The notes under the pieces were generated by a model. It had not been told where the DNA came from, did no database searches, and saw only the letters and a list, made by a program, of their open reading frames with translations. A stretch of DNA of 64,000 nucleotides from Latrodectus hesperus (taxonomy: Eukaryota > Arthropoda > Arachnida > Araneae > Theridiidae). The stretch is taken from the NCBI GenBank assembly GCA_037975125.1, contig CM075850.1, forward strand, positions 130,238,181-130,302,180. Direction: 5' to 3'. The translations under genes and the position numbers were made by a program. Position 1 is the first letter of the stretch. The number at the start of each line of letters is the position of its first letter. Below are positions 55,901 through 63,872 of the stretch, piece by piece.

Positions 55901-58900
55901 GTAGTATTAACTGGACTTACAGAAAATCTAACAAGAGTTTGTTGAGCTGAAAAATAATAATCATTCAAAATTTAAAAATTAAATTTTTTAATCTAAATAT
56001 TACATAAAATCATTTAAATTATTGAGAGAAAATATAAAATTCAATAAAATTTGACAATTTAATTTTAAAAACTCTAATTCAGTTTTGATATAAATTACTT
56101 CCAGAAAAATCAGTTTTCTTAAGTAAAAAAAATCTTAACGATCTTGTAAAGTTCCCAATGTGAAATTCATATTTTAATTCGCAAACAAAACTCCAAAAAC
56201 ACATATCTTTGACTTTTTGCATTAACTGCACTTAATCAGATTTATTATTTTTTCAAGAACATTAATATTTCAAAAAATGTTTTAAGCAGAAAAACTGATT
56301 CGTGTTGTAAGATTACAAAATTCAAGACCATATGTCAGAAAACATTATGAATAATAGATGTAAATTCGACAAATAAATCAAATTTTAAAAGAGTATTGAT
56401 GAATTAATAAATGTGTAAACTGATGCTTTTTACCAGAAGCCAATCCTGAATATTTTGGACACACTATAAACAAAACATTAAAAATTAAAAATTCAAATCT
56501 AACTGCTAATATTTTGTTTTTGCCTTCACTTCAGCATTTTCTACAATTTATGTATCACTTCAACTTATAACCCAGTAAAAACTTCTTAATATTTTACTTT
56601 TTCTGCTTTTAAATGTAAGAAATATTCTTTCTCCTCAAGCTCAAAAACATAAAACTTTAAGTTTACATTAATGATGACAAGAAGTGTACTCAATGATTAA
56701 AATTGTTATTTTGCAATATCTTTCAGATGAAATTTTTAAGTATCCAGTTTTTATCAACATGAATAAAGTAAATAGAGCCATACTTCATAAGTGAGAGTAT
56801 TTAAACTCACAAAAAACAGAAACAGAAAGCTACAAAATAAAAGATTCATACGTTCCAACATGAACGATTCTACTATACTATACCTATAATGGATTACTGA
56901 TAGGTTTTTTGTTACACGATGGCCATTTTTTTTGACAGCAAATTATTAACATAGTAATAGTTTAAAGCGGCTTCAAACCCACTGCAAACAGTTGATACAA
57001 GATGAGATTCAAAGCAACAAACTGTTGAAACAAATGCCAAACTGCTAACTGTTCAGCAATAAATTATTGAATAGCACTATAATAAAATTGTACACATAAG
57101 ACTTAAAATTGGGTAGAAATATTCATTTTACGAAGTTTTTTTGATTATATGATTTAATTAATTCAATTCATAAAACTCAAATTTTATTTGCATGAATTAC
57201 ACAGACCTTCTTGAGAGCATACTTGGTAAATGTATACATGTTCTAATGAAATATCAAAAAAGGATAAATTTCAAGATACTTTTTTATGCATCATCATTTT
57301 TATCACAAACTTATGGCAACTGATGTTAAAGTTTCAACTAAGTTTATTCATGAATGACTGCATACAGAATGAAGCTACAAAACCACTGGTATGACCAGCC
57401 TGTTGCCAAAAGGGCACAGGGGCATTACCAGGAAAATTCAAGATCCTACTTTCCTGATGCCCTCGGACATTATGGAAAAATCATACATGTTTGATGGGAC
57501 ATTTGAAATAGTTTTTCCAACTAGAGACGAATGGAATAACAACATGTTTGAAACTAAAACAGGAGATCTAATCTGGTGCACACATGGATCACTGAAAAAC
57601 AGCCTCTCAGGACTGGGAGTATGTGACGTGTCACCAAGAACCAGTCTGTCTGTAAGCCTTAGGCGATACGCTACGGTATTCCAGAAAGAAGTTTTGGCCA
57701 TCATCCACTGTCTGCGACTAAATATGAGGAAGGGCTACTACAGTAAGCAGATTCTCATTTTTAGTGACAGTCAAACTGCTTTAAAAGCACTTAATTCTTT
57801 TGAAATCAAATCTAAAATGATTTTGGAATGTAGAAACCTTCTTACAGAACTGGAAACTAGAAACAAGGGGATCCTTGTATGGGTGCCAGGGCACAAAGGT
57901 ATCGTAGGTAATGAAAGAGCTGATGAGCTTGCTAAACAAGGATCGTCTTTTGTTCCCATTGGTGTAGAAACTTTTTGTGGGACCAATTTGAAGACCGCAA
58001 GAGCCAATGTTTTTATATGAGAAAAACGGAAGATGTATGAAGCTTGGCTTAACACTCCTGGTCAAACCCACGCTAAAAGTATGATCTGTGGATCATCAGC
58101 GAGGATTGCCGCTGAAATTCTTAGATGCTCTAGGCAGAAGATACGTTTAATCGTAGGCTTCATAACTGGGCACTACTATTTCAGAAAACACCTCCATAAA
58201 ATGGGACTGTTTCAGCAAGACCCTATCTGCAGGAAATGGCATTCGCAAGAGGAAACGGTTAAGCATATCATTTACGAATGCGAGGCTCTTGCCCTCCCTA
58301 GATTAACTTCTTTAGGCATTATTCATACTAGAGTTACACCTAGACTCCATTAATGGGTTATCGGACTTTATTAATAAAGTGGGTGACAGGAGTAACTGGA
58401 ACTAGGAAACATTGGATTTGGAATAAATGGTACAAAATGTTGATTAAAGCAAGGGTGCCAATGACATACAAAACCAACCTTAAGAAGAAGTTTATTCATT
58501 TTACTCATGTGTTTATGCTTTGTAAGTAATCAATCCAACATATATTTTATTTTTATTTTTGCCTGACATTATGTTTAATATTTATAAGATTCTCTAATGT
58601 CTAACACTATTGGCTGAATATAAGTGACATTCAAAATTGACATTATATTAATACAGTTTAAAAATTGACCAGAAAAGAAAAGCAATATTTAGGTAACTTT
58701 GAGGTATTTCAATAAATTTTTAAAAAGTCAGACATTTTAACATCTCAGAAAACTCTTAATGGATAAATGTTTTAATATCTGTAGACATATCTTTGGAACA
58801 CTATTTTATCCAAACACAAAAAGATTAGTACATGCAATAAAATATTTCACCTGATGTAGTAGCAGTAGATACTGATGTTAATAATGAAGTTGCAGATGTC

Positions 58901-61900
58901 TGACTTTGTGTACTGACTATTGCTGGTGCAGGAGGCACAGTTGGTGTAGCAGCTGTAGTAGCTGCGATAGGAGATGTGGGCAGTTGCTGTGGCATAGTTG
59001 GTGAACTCATCTGAGGAGATGTGGGTGGCATGTCATACTTTTGAAGTTGTAGTAAATATGAATCCGCTAAAGAATATTATCAAAGTAAGATTACTTCTAC
59101 TTCATTTAGCAGCAAAAAAAAAAGTTTTAAAAATTAAGAATTTATTGAAATAATGCTCTAAATTCTTATTTGAGTAATCCTATTTTAAACAAACATTTTG
59201 GAGGAAAAATAAAAACTATTTATTAACAATTAAATTTTAATTTTTAACTGATGTTAATAAAAATGCCTATAAACAATATACAAGAAAAGAGCAATTAAGA
59301 AAACTATTGGCTTAAGATGGGTTTTTTTTTAATATATTGTGCTAATCTTATTTTTCTACTAGGACAGCTTTTTACAGCTGAAAAACAATTTTTGCATTAA
59401 AACTGAAAGTTTTCAAGTGCATTTATATTTTAGATTTTTTAAATAATATCTGAAATAACCATACATACTATAAAAAACAAATATTTCTTTAACAAAATGA
59501 AAGAAATTTCTAGATGATATATTTTATATATCTACCTACTCTGAATGTTAATAGCTTTAATTTTACGAAATTCACAATCTTATAACAATGTCTAATAAGG
59601 TATATCTGAATTTTATAAAAAAATCTAATACCATAATATTAAAAAAAACATCTGATATTCTTATTTTGTGTAACAAAAAATTTCTAGAATCCATGGTTGA
59701 TTTTCCATTTGCATTTTTGTTCAATAAAATAATCTTAAAAAATCTCAAAAATATTCATGTTTAAATTTTCTTTAATGAATTTATTTTTTAAAAACAAATC
59801 TTTATAATTTTAGTTTTCCTTAATGTTATTTTTACTTCCTTTTTACAATTCAAATCGCCTTGTCTAAATTTTGGAAGTTGTATAAATATTAATAAAATAA
59901 TAATTGTAAATCTACCATATATGGACCAAGCTATTATAAACACTGAAAAGGTTCACAAAAAAATATTATTTAATTTCAGACTTAGGTTTAAATAATTAAT
60001 ATTCAAATTATACTTGTCTTAAGATTGTAATGCCCACTTTTTGGTTTCAGCAAATAAGCATTCTGTTTTTACCGATATTTGTTTTACTCGTCATTCAATG
60101 CCATTACTTTAATTGCTTTCTTTCACAAACAAAAATTCAGATGAAAATTTTTAATATTATTATAACAAATTTCTTAATATTTCCTTCTCTTAGCAACTTA
60201 ATATATTATTAAAATTTTCACATTACTATTCTATACATATATATATGACATACCTAAAACATTTTGCCTATATTTCTTTCCACAATTAATTGTTAGAAGA
60301 TTATTTTTTACCAGATTTTTTCCGTGCCTCTGTTTAAAAAATTATCTTTAATTTATGATTAAAATATGGTTTGAAAAATGTCAGCTTCATAAATTTTCTA
60401 TTCACGTATTTTCATTATGCCATTTTGAAGGATAACATTTTATAATTTCTTTCAAAACATTTTCTTCCACAAGTATTCAGATAAAAGACTGCAAATTTAG
60501 TAGTACATTAAACTTTTACTATTAATATATGTAAATTATACTTTTTTTTTTTTTTACTTTTAAGAAAATTTTAACCATTAAGAATAATTTTTGATTAATG
60601 TTGGTATTTTTAAATCAAATTTCAAGCCAGTTTTTCTTAATACTTCACTTAAATTTAAATGTTTTTTTAAAGGAGAAAGAAAAGCATTTAACAAATTAAT
60701 TATTTGTTAATAATTTTTGGTATGCGATGTATTTTTTAAACATATCAGTTAGATATTGGCTTTCATTATACTTTTTTTATATAATCCTGAATAACGCATT
60801 AATCTGCTTTTTAGTTTATAAGTTTTCGATTGAATTTTTTTCAAATAAATTTAGCAAACCAGCTGTACAAAAAAAAAAAAATAATAATAATAATAATAAT
60901 AATAAAAAATAAAAAAAAATTTCTTAAACTACTTCTGTAAATCTAGAAAATCACTTGTTGTACATATTAATTTAAGCACCTTTGAAAATTTCCAAATAAA
61001 TTAATTTTTATCTTATGTAACAATAATACTCTTTATTATACATTGATTTTGGAATGATCAAATTAAAAATTAAAGTAAATGAATTATACAACAAAACCTT
61101 TATATATTAAAAAAAAAAGAAAAAAAAACCACACACACACACACATCAAAACTAACTTAACTGCATTAGCACTAACCATTAAATCTAAAGCCTGTCTCAT
61201 TATGAATACATATATAGAAAAATTGTAATTAACAAACGATTAAATACTGTTCACAATGATCAATTTTTACGTTTTATTTGTTACTACTTAATTTTTACTT
61301 TATTTTTTGGTATTAAACTAGGTTTGTTACATTAACAAATCTAAGTTACAAAAAAAAAATTAGGAATTTTCTTATTTAGTGATTTCAAAATCTTTAAGGA
61401 TAACAATGATTAAAAAAATTACCAGTTGGAACTTGACCCCAATGAACTTCAAGGGAATTTGTTGAAGCTCGTATAAGTTGAACTCTTGAAGGAGGACCAG
61501 GTTTTTCGGTCTCTAAAAACCACAGATCTTTACAACATACCTATAAATACAAAACTTTAACTTAAAATATAGATTAGGAAAACAAAATTAATTTTTTTGA
61601 CACTCCACAAGACATAAATCAAGATGATACAATTGATTGTAATGAAGAATCTGGCCAAGGGCAAATGTTGAACTAACACTGATATTAAATCAGCAAACAA
61701 ATAACTTCTAAATAAACATAAAAAAATAATTTCTGTAGTTCTCTCCTCACCGATTTTTCAGTTTCTAAGTAAAATAAAGTGCTTTAATAAAAAAAAAAAG
61801 TTTATACATTATATAACAAACATAAATACTGATAAAAATATTTTTAATTATACATGTTCTTAAGAAATTTTTTCCAATAATCTAATAAAAAAATAAATAA

Positions 61901-62786
61901 CTCGGAAACATAAAATAATTATATACTAGAGAAAAATAACACATATTTAACAGATAGAATTTTTTTTTAAAGGTTGTATTTGTTAGCTTGTCAAAAACAA
62001 ATGGAAAAACTATCCTGAATTTTTATTATACTTTGACAGACAGGAAAAGTAAAACAAATTTCCACTTTACTTTCATACATCAAAGAATAAGTAAAAAAAG
62101 AGACAGAAAACATTAAAAAACAAGGAAATTAAAAAAAAAAACAATTTGGTTTCATTGTTATTGTATGATCATTTTCAGTGATTTATTTTTAAAAAATTAG
62201 GTCTCCCAAACAACAGAGAAATTCAAAGAAATCCATAGATTTGGTAAACATATTATTTGTATTTTAAATTGAGCACATTAATGGCATCAAATTAAATTTT
62301 ATGGAAATTTATTTAAAATGTGTTTCTTGAGTCAAGAAATTTCATACAACAAATGTTCAATTCTAAGTGATTTTCAAGAATGTATATCTTTTTTAAAAAC
62401 ATTGAAGCAGGAATTACCATAAACTGAAATACAATCCATGAACAATCCTGTAACATATTTTCTAAATTTTTGTTGGAAATACTTACACTTTAAAAACAAA
62501 TGTAGTCATGGATTTTTATTCACTTAATCCTCAGAAAGTATTATATAATTTTTCTCAAATAATAATAGCAAAATTGTCTATATATTTTAGGTTATAAAAA
62601 TTATATAACAATTTATATACAGAGGAACGATAAACACCACCTGGTTATTCCAGGCTTTTCTGTAGCCATCTCGTCCACTCCATATATATAAACGAGTATT
62701 GATTGCTACTGAACAATGACCAGCACGAGCTCTTGGTACTGCATCTTCAAAACCTTCCATTGCAAGAGGCTCCCATGACATAGTTT
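26800..62786 (-). CDS. HCFC1: Host cell factor (HCF-1/HCFC1) orthologue, 3' part, 21 exons placed
   Basis: Gene-level entry. HCF is a nuclear chromatin co-regulator that tethers histone-modifying complexes and E2F-type factors to promoters. In order the exons encode the end of the Kelch propeller, a Thr/Gln/Pro-rich basic region, a large repeat exon, an acidic region, paired FN3-like domains and a C-terminal NLS, the same order as vertebrate HCF-1. Splice phases agree at every junction. The placed exons total 3,895 nt, about 1,297 codons, if one missing base in the repeat exon is allowed for. The N-terminal Kelch exons lie beyond the window. Near-identity to animal HCF in the Kelch end ([18 protein letters not shown]) and FN3 region ([18 protein letters not shown]) makes the identification secure. 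Exons are listed separately. Confidence 0.95.
26846..28748. other. HCFC1 intron 20, left part
   Basis: AT-rich. At 28404-28449 there is an inverted fragment (containing AACTCTACTGATTTT) that matches the 3' end of the repeat at 28749-29181. Nothing else recognised. Confidence 0.4.
28749..29181 (+). repeat. Intronic repeat with tRNA-like segment, copy A
   Basis: About 430 bp matching copy B at 31248-31679 in the same orientation. Shared landmarks are AATTTAAT...GTGACAAAT, TAAACAGGCACC, GTCTGCTCTGAAT, GTGGTTA, CGGA...GAAACTCAAAGGAA and AAAATCAGTAGAGTTGGCAG. The middle part (CAACCAAGTGGTTAAAGCGG...GGGGTTCGAAACTC) resembles box A and box B of a Leu/Ser-type tRNA, so this is probably a tRNA-related SINE or composite. 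Confidence 0.6.
29498..29549 (-). CDS. HCFC1: HCFC1 exon 20: linker and first half of NLS
   Basis: Acceptor TTTTATTTCAG; 52 nt in phase 1 reads (D)[16 protein letters not shown](E); donor GCTGA|GTAAGT. If the intron is not removed the frame stops at once (TAA at 29494-29496), giving a form that keeps KR but lacks KKLRL. Confidence 0.85.
29814..30129 (-). CDS. HCFC1: HCFC1 exon 19: second FN3-like domain
   Basis: 316 nt, phase 0 in and phase 1 out. It encodes about 105 residues from [12 protein letters not shown] through [26 protein letters not shown] and [18 protein letters not shown] to VRWLQ. This is the C-terminal fibronectin-III repeat that, with its partner, forms the HCF self-association module tying the C-terminal part to the N-terminal part. 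Acceptor TTTTTATAG, donor CTACAAG|GTGGGT. Confidence 0.95.
30268..30442 (-). mobile_element. tRNA-derived SINE, perfect 13-bp TSD
   Basis: About 175 bp on the minus strand. The head GCCGAGCTGGCAGCCGAATG continues to GGTTAGCGC (box A-like), followed by the B box CGGTTCGAATCCCACC (complement of 30374-30389) and an AC-rich body ending in CAAACAAAC. TATTCACTCTAAG is duplicated at 30255-30267 and 30443-30455. It is nearly identical to the copy at 63438-63608. It sits in the HCFC1 intron between exons 19 and 18, in the sense orientation. Confidence 0.85.
30781..30963 (-). CDS. HCFC1: HCFC1 exon 18: first FN3-like domain, C-terminal part
   Basis: 183 nt, phase 0 at both ends. It reads [19 protein letters not shown], then [35 protein letters not shown] and SAIKISK. 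It matches the conserved HCF segment ending in the CLPGFPGAP linker between the two FN3 domains. Acceptor ATTTTGCAG, donor AGCAAA|GTAATT. Confidence 0.95.
31248..31679 (+). repeat. Intronic repeat with tRNA-like segment, copy B
   Basis: Direct-orientation partner of 28749-29181 and more diverged in the tRNA-like part (GGCAGCCTAGTGGTTACATA...GGACTTGAAACTC). Both copies lie in HCFC1 introns, flanking the FN3 exons. Confidence 0.6.
31680..33644. other. HCFC1 intron 17, remainder
   Basis: AT-rich; only a short AT run near 33541. Nothing else recognised. Confidence 0.4.
33645..33776 (-). CDS. HCFC1: HCFC1 exon 17: start of FN3 module
   Basis: 132 nt, phase 0 at both ends, encoding [18 protein letters not shown], then [26 protein letters not shown]. 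It corresponds to the animal HCF segment with K-x-ENQW-[YF]-DVG and THY/SHF-x-[IL]-P that opens the first FN3-like domain. Acceptor TTATTTTAG, donor AAAACA|GTAAGT. Confidence 0.9.
34456..34607 (-). CDS. HCFC1: HCFC1 exon 16: acidic/linker region
   Basis: 152 nt, enters with two bases of a split codon, leaves in phase 0. It reads [18 protein letters not shown], then [20 protein letters not shown] and [12 protein letters not shown]. It aligns loosely with the variable segment just before the FN3 module in vertebrate HCF-1 (LTEVANGIESLG-like). Donor AACAA|GTAATC, acceptor TTCATTATAG. Confidence 0.85.
34838..34931. repeat. (AT)n microsatellite, left half
   Basis: AT run with one TG interruption, ending exactly at the Tigger element. 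It resumes at 37205-37221 on the other side, so the element landed inside a pre-existing AT tract. Confidence 0.95.
34932..37204 (+). mobile_element. Tigger/pogo-type DNA transposon, nearly intact
   Basis: A 2,273-bp element with terminal inverted repeats starting CAGTAAGACCC (left 34932, right end 37204) and TA at both flanks. The plus-strand transposase runs from about 35275 to 36901 with an N-terminal HTH of CENP-B type, a second HTH ([29 protein letters not shown]) and the DDE domain. The catalytic Asp residues are in [26 protein letters not shown] and [20 protein letters not shown]. An acidic C-terminal tail follows. Only two single-base frame breaks are apparent, near 35370-35400 and near 35889. 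It lies in the HCFC1 intron between exons 16 and 15, antisense to the gene, and appears young. Confidence 0.92.
37222..37499. other. HCFC1 intron 15, short unassigned stretch
   Basis: AT-rich, nothing recognised. Confidence 0.35.
37500..38090 (+). mobile_element. Strongly decayed Tc1-like relic
   Basis: Plus-strand scraps include [18 protein letters not shown] (near 37832-37885), matching the Tc1 'DLNPIEHxW' catalytic Glu box, and [16 protein letters not shown] (37978-38025), matching the C-terminal 'LxxSMPRRxxAVIxAxGG' box. The upstream half is barely readable. Confidence 0.55.
38091..40228. other. HCFC1 intron 15, remainder
   Basis: AT-rich. It contains a small ORF with a signal-peptide-like start (ATG near 39427, [20 protein letters not shown]) that lacks other gene evidence, and a possible TTAA-bordered fragment at 38251-38479 (see rejected items). 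Confidence 0.35.
40229..40393 (-). CDS. HCFC1: HCFC1 exon 15: acidic linker
   Basis: 165 nt entering with two bases and leaving with one base of a split codon. It reads (D)[39 protein letters not shown] and [15 protein letters not shown]. It is low-complexity acidic/Pro-rich sequence with no catalytic motif, placed by phase and position. Acceptor TTTATTTTTAG, donor GGCC|GTAAGA. Confidence 0.8.
40394..42468. other. HCFC1 intron 14
   Basis: AT-rich, nothing recognised. Confidence 0.4.
42469..43425 (-). CDS. HCFC1: HCFC1 exon 14: large exon with eight Cys/Asp repeats, frame break
   Basis: The largest exon (957 nt). A Ser/Asn-rich lead (to about 43125) is followed by eight repeats of [VI]-C-x-D-G-[IMV]-H-C-G-T-D-D-E with acidic linkers, then an Asn/Asp-rich tail ending EDSLK. 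The H-C-G cores lie at about 43095, 43033, 42964, 42898, 42829, 42763, 42694 (degenerate: [13 protein letters not shown]) and 42628, a period of 22-23 residues. The exon should be 1 mod 3 in length but is 0 mod 3. The spacing between repeats 1 and 2 is 62 nt while all others are multiples of three, so one base is missing between them, at or near the A6 tract (43058-43063). Position in the protein corresponds to the vertebrate HCF-1 proteolytic-repeat region. Acceptor TTTCTTACAG, donor TTAAAAG|GTAATT. Confidence 0.88.
42616..43118 (-). repeat. Eight tandem 66-69-bp coding repeats in HCFC1
   Basis: Unit lengths between cores are 62, 69, 66, 69, 66, 69 and 66 nt. Seven copies keep the second Cys with G-T-D-D-E. 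The seventh has lost several key residues (Gly to Arg, His to Leu, Gly to Lys, second Asp of T-D-D to Asn). DNA identity is high in the cores (CCACAATG...CCATC on the plus strand), pointing to recent amplification or gene conversion. The linkers are acidic or Lys/Ser-rich and variable. Confidence 0.9.
43426..45675. other. HCFC1 intron 13
   Basis: AT-rich. A degenerate SINE fragment at 44385-44449 is the only recognised content. Confidence 0.4.
44385..44449 (-). mobile_element. SINE fragment (body only)
   Basis: Sequence TAATTAGACTGGGAACTATG...CATCCATGCCCAAGATGGGA matches the body of the SINE at 30268-30442 with small deletions. The tRNA-like head is missing. Confidence 0.65.
45676..45819 (-). 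CDS. HCFC1: HCFC1 exon 13: basic region
   Basis: 144 nt, phase 0 at both ends. It reads [38 protein letters not shown] and [10 protein letters not shown]. Thr/Gln/Ser-rich like the HCF basic region. Acceptor TTTCATTCAG, donor TCTGAG|GTATAT. Confidence 0.85.
46209..46327 (-). CDS. HCFC1: HCFC1 exon 12: basic region
   Basis: 119 nt entering with two bases, leaving in phase 0. It reads (T)[39 protein letters not shown]. The SPITI core resembles the SPITII segment of vertebrate HCF-1. Acceptor TTATTTCAG, donor AATCAG|GTATTT. Confidence 0.85.
46328..48486. other. HCFC1 intron 11
   Basis: AT-rich, nothing recognised. Confidence 0.4.
48487..48630 (-). CDS. HCFC1: HCFC1 exon 11: basic region
   Basis: 144 nt, enters with two bases and leaves with one. 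It reads (T)[37 protein letters not shown] and [10 protein letters not shown]. Acceptor TTCTTTTCAG, donor AGTACCA|GTAAGT. Confidence 0.85.
48631..50192. other. HCFC1 intron 10
   Basis: AT-rich, nothing recognised. Confidence 0.4.
50193..50487 (-). CDS. HCFC1: HCFC1 exon 10: basic region
   Basis: 295 nt, phase 0 in and one base out. It includes [37 protein letters not shown] and [19 protein letters not shown]. The [12 protein letters not shown] stretch matches the GAPAKIITAVPK segment of vertebrate HCF-1, which fixes the register of this exon. Acceptor TCTGTTTCAG, donor GGGAAAA|GTAAAT. Confidence 0.92.
50488..52121. other. HCFC1 intron 9
   Basis: AT-rich, with a probable SINE relic at 50770-50975; otherwise nothing recognised. 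Confidence 0.4.
50770..50975 (-). mobile_element. Possible second SINE family, degraded
   Basis: A GC-richer island in an AT-rich intron. On the minus strand it has a degenerate B box (GTTGAATCCTGATTTGGACA) followed by CTCTGTGTTTGTCTGTCC and CACCACAAACC-type body sequence (complement). This resembles tRNA-SINE structure but differs from the family at 30268. No target-site duplication was found. Confidence 0.35.
52122..52265 (-). CDS. HCFC1: HCFC1 exon 9: basic region
   Basis: 144 nt, phase 0 at both ends: [48 protein letters not shown]. The [15 protein letters not shown] core matches the KGPLPAGTILKLVT segment of vertebrate HCF-1. Donor CCACAA|GTATGT, acceptor TTTGAATAG. Confidence 0.92.
52354..52401 (-). 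CDS. HCFC1: HCFC1 exon 8: 48-nt exon
   Basis: Sixteen codons, phase 0 at both ends: [16 protein letters not shown]. Acceptor TGTTTTCAG, donor CAACAG|GTATTT. Skipping would keep the frame. Confidence 0.8.
52555..52727 (-). CDS. HCFC1: HCFC1 exon 7: basic region
   Basis: 173 nt entering with two bases, leaving in phase 0: (G)[57 protein letters not shown]. The I-[IT]-VHKS core and the TLVK motif match vertebrate HCF-1. Acceptor TTTTAAAG, donor GCTACA|GTATGC. Confidence 0.92.
52848..53022 (-). CDS. HCFC1: HCFC1 exon 6: basic region with MAALA box
   Basis: 175 nt, phase 0 in, one base out: [58 protein letters not shown]. The [16 protein letters not shown] stretch matches the strongly conserved MSGMAALAAAAAATQK of vertebrate HCF-1. 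Acceptor TTTTTAATAG, donor TTGGAG|GTAATC. Confidence 0.93.
53023..53948. other. HCFC1 intron 5
   Basis: AT-rich, nothing recognised. Confidence 0.4.
53949..54058 (-). CDS. HCFC1: HCFC1 exon 5: basic region
   Basis: 110 nt entering with two bases, leaving in phase 0: (T)[36 protein letters not shown]. It fits the APVTVTSLPAGVRMVVP segment of vertebrate HCF-1. Acceptor ATGTTATAG, donor AGCCCT|GTAAGT. Confidence 0.87.
54059..55886. other. HCFC1 intron 4
   Basis: AT-rich, nothing recognised. Confidence 0.4.
55887..55946 (-). CDS. HCFC1: HCFC1 exon 4: 60-nt exon
   Basis: 60 nt, two bases in and one base out: (A)[19 protein letters not shown]. Joins exon 3 and exon 5 in phase. Acceptor ATTTTTCAG, donor ACTAAAA|GTAAGT. 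A multiple of three, so skippable. Confidence 0.8.
56434..56463 (-). CDS. HCFC1: Possible 30-nt HCFC1 microexon
   Basis: Between exons 4 and 3, an acceptor GTTTATAG and donor GGCTTCTG|GTAAAA enclose exactly 30 nt in the same phase (two bases in, one out), reading (V)CPKYSGLAS. It would add ten residues without changing the frame. Phase fit could be chance, so this is a candidate only. Confidence 0.3.
56905..57058 (-). mobile_element. Degraded SINE copy
   Basis: Recognisable landmarks of the 30268 SINE remain: GGCCATTTTTTTTGACA (body), TTTAAAGCGGCTTCAAACCC, GATGAGATTCAAAGCAAC (mutated B box) and AACTGTTGAAACAAATGCC, AACTGTTCAGC (head). Much older than the two intact copies. Confidence 0.6.
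57352..58487 (+). mobile_element. 5'-truncated LINE with RNase H domain, 12-bp TSD
   Basis: A perfect AAGTTTATTCAT duplication at 57340-57351 and 58488-58499 brackets 1,136 bp. The plus-strand frame (57391-58353) carries an RNase H domain. The first Asp of the T-D-G-S motif is His here (WCTHGS). The Glu in FQKEVLAI, the Asp in [11 protein letters not shown] and the last Asp in [12 protein letters not shown] are kept. A TGA at 58018-58020 splits the frame, and the knuckle [18 protein letters not shown] has lost its second Cys. The 3' end matches the deleted LINE at 8824-9647, ending in AAGAAG. It lies in the HCFC1 intron between exons 4 and 3, antisense to the gene. Confidence 0.88.
58851..59066 (-). 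CDS. HCFC1: HCFC1 exon 3: end of FN3-like segment and Pro/Thr-rich linker
   Basis: 216 nt, two bases in and one out: (A)[19 protein letters not shown], then [40 protein letters not shown] and [12 protein letters not shown]. The [12 protein letters not shown] stretch is near-identical in animal HCF, just after the Kelch domain. Acceptor TATTCTTTAG, donor ACATCAG|GTGAAA. Confidence 0.95.
59067..61422. other. HCFC1 intron 2
   Basis: AT-rich. It holds a (AAT)n/poly(A) tract at 60869-60920 and a short AC run near 61128-61145. Nothing else recognised. Confidence 0.45.
60869..60920. repeat. A-tract and (AAT)n microsatellite
   Basis: A run, then about eight AAT units, then A-rich sequence. Gives a spurious poly-Asn reading frame. 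Confidence 0.9.
61423..61540 (-). CDS. HCFC1: HCFC1 exon 2: Kelch-to-FN3 junction
   Basis: 118 nt, phase 0 in and one base out: [20 protein letters not shown], then [19 protein letters not shown]. Nearly identical to animal HCF (CCKDLWYLETEKP, RVQLVRA-x-TNSLEV-x-WG). Acceptor TATTTATAG, donor CCAACTG|GTAATT. Confidence 0.96.
61541..62640. other. HCFC1 intron 1 of the window
   Basis: AT-rich, nothing recognised. Confidence 0.4.
62641..62786 (-). CDS. HCFC1: HCFC1 exon 1 of the window: last Kelch blade
   Basis: 146 nt entering with two bases, leaving in phase 0: (T)[47 protein letters not shown]. The RARAGHC...[14 protein letters not shown] sequence is the hallmark of the final Kelch repeat of HCF, the propeller that binds DHxY-motif partners. 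Acceptor CCCAAATAG, donor AACCAG|GTGGTG. Upstream Kelch exons are outside the window. Confidence 0.96.
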
Positions 62787-63355
62787 CTATTTGGGAAGCA
62801 AAAAATAAATTACATGGATTATATGATCTAAATGAATATATTCTAAAATACTTTGAAGATTAAAATGCATTAAATACATTCTCATGGGCATAAAATTTTC
62901 AAATAATTTATTGGTTAATATTTTTTTGTGTATAATATAGAACTCTGATATTAAATTTACAAACATAAAATTCCTGAATATTTTAGAATTTTATAAAATT
63001 ATCATTAATGGAAACAAAAATTTTCAAACAGAATTTAATTGAAAAGTTTAAAGCTGTATAAACACATTAAATTTTTTATCTTAATTGGAACATTTTTTTT
63101 GGTGGATAGAAAAATTTTTTGTTAAAAATTAAAGAACTTAATAAAATTTTTTTTCCTTCAATATTGATATCTGTTGTGTTTATATTACCATATTTCTATC
63201 AAACAGAAATTAAAGCTTATATTTCTAAATTTCATTATTCCATTCATATTACAAATTCCTCAATTAAAATTTTGTGAAAAATAAAAAGTTTTGTTTTTAA
63301 AAAATTAATTTATTCAAACATAAAATATTTAAAAAAACTTAATGTTTATAAAGAT
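62787..63355. other. HCFC1 intron sequence
   Basis: AT-rich, nothing recognised. Confidence 0.4.
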
Positions 63356-63437
63356 ACACTGCCTGACATTGAAAATGCAAGACCGAGAAGGAGTGGCTAG
63401 AAAATTATATAAATTTCAGGGTAGAAGTACCTTACTG

Positions 63438-63608
63438 TTTGTTTGTCGCTCAACGGTCATTTTTTGCACACGAGGGCTAATTAGACCGGGACTTACGGCT
63501 TAAAGTGGATTCCGAACCACTACAAACATCCATGCCCAAGGTGGGATTCGAACCCACGAACAGTTGAACCGTAGGCAAGAGCACTAACCATTTGGCTGCC
63601 AGCTCGGC
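63438..63608 (-). mobile_element. tRNA-derived SINE inside the Tc1 relic, perfect 12-bp TSD
   Basis: About 171 bp nearly identical to 30268-30442, same orientation, with B box GGTTCGAATCCCACC on the minus strand. AGTACCTTACTG is duplicated at 63426-63437 and 63609-63620. Because it splits the Tc1 relic, it is younger than that element. Confidence 0.88.
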
Positions 63609-63872
63609 AGTACCTTACTGAGTCATGCAAATGACGTGAATGTTTGGAGCACCATTGCCTATGAATGCAGGTCAACTCTAGTTCATATTCACAGCACCAT
63701 GACACCTCAACTTTAGGTGGATGATGTGCTGTGCGGCCTGTGACACTCCCCTACATTCAGGGATGATAAATTTCTTTTGTCAACAAGATAACACTCAACC
63801 GCACATTGCTAGCATCAGTCAACATGTCCTGCAGGGTGTACAGCTGCTTTCCTGGCCACCACGCTTGTCAAA

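Noticed and set aside
57438..58071. Minus-strand ORFs over the LINE at 57.4-58.1 kb
   Set aside because: Antisense shadows of the RNase H frame.
60030..60212. Hydrophobic small ORFs in HCFC1 introns (also at 46731 and 54151)
   Set aside because: AT-rich chance frames rich in Phe/Ile/Leu with no conserved features.
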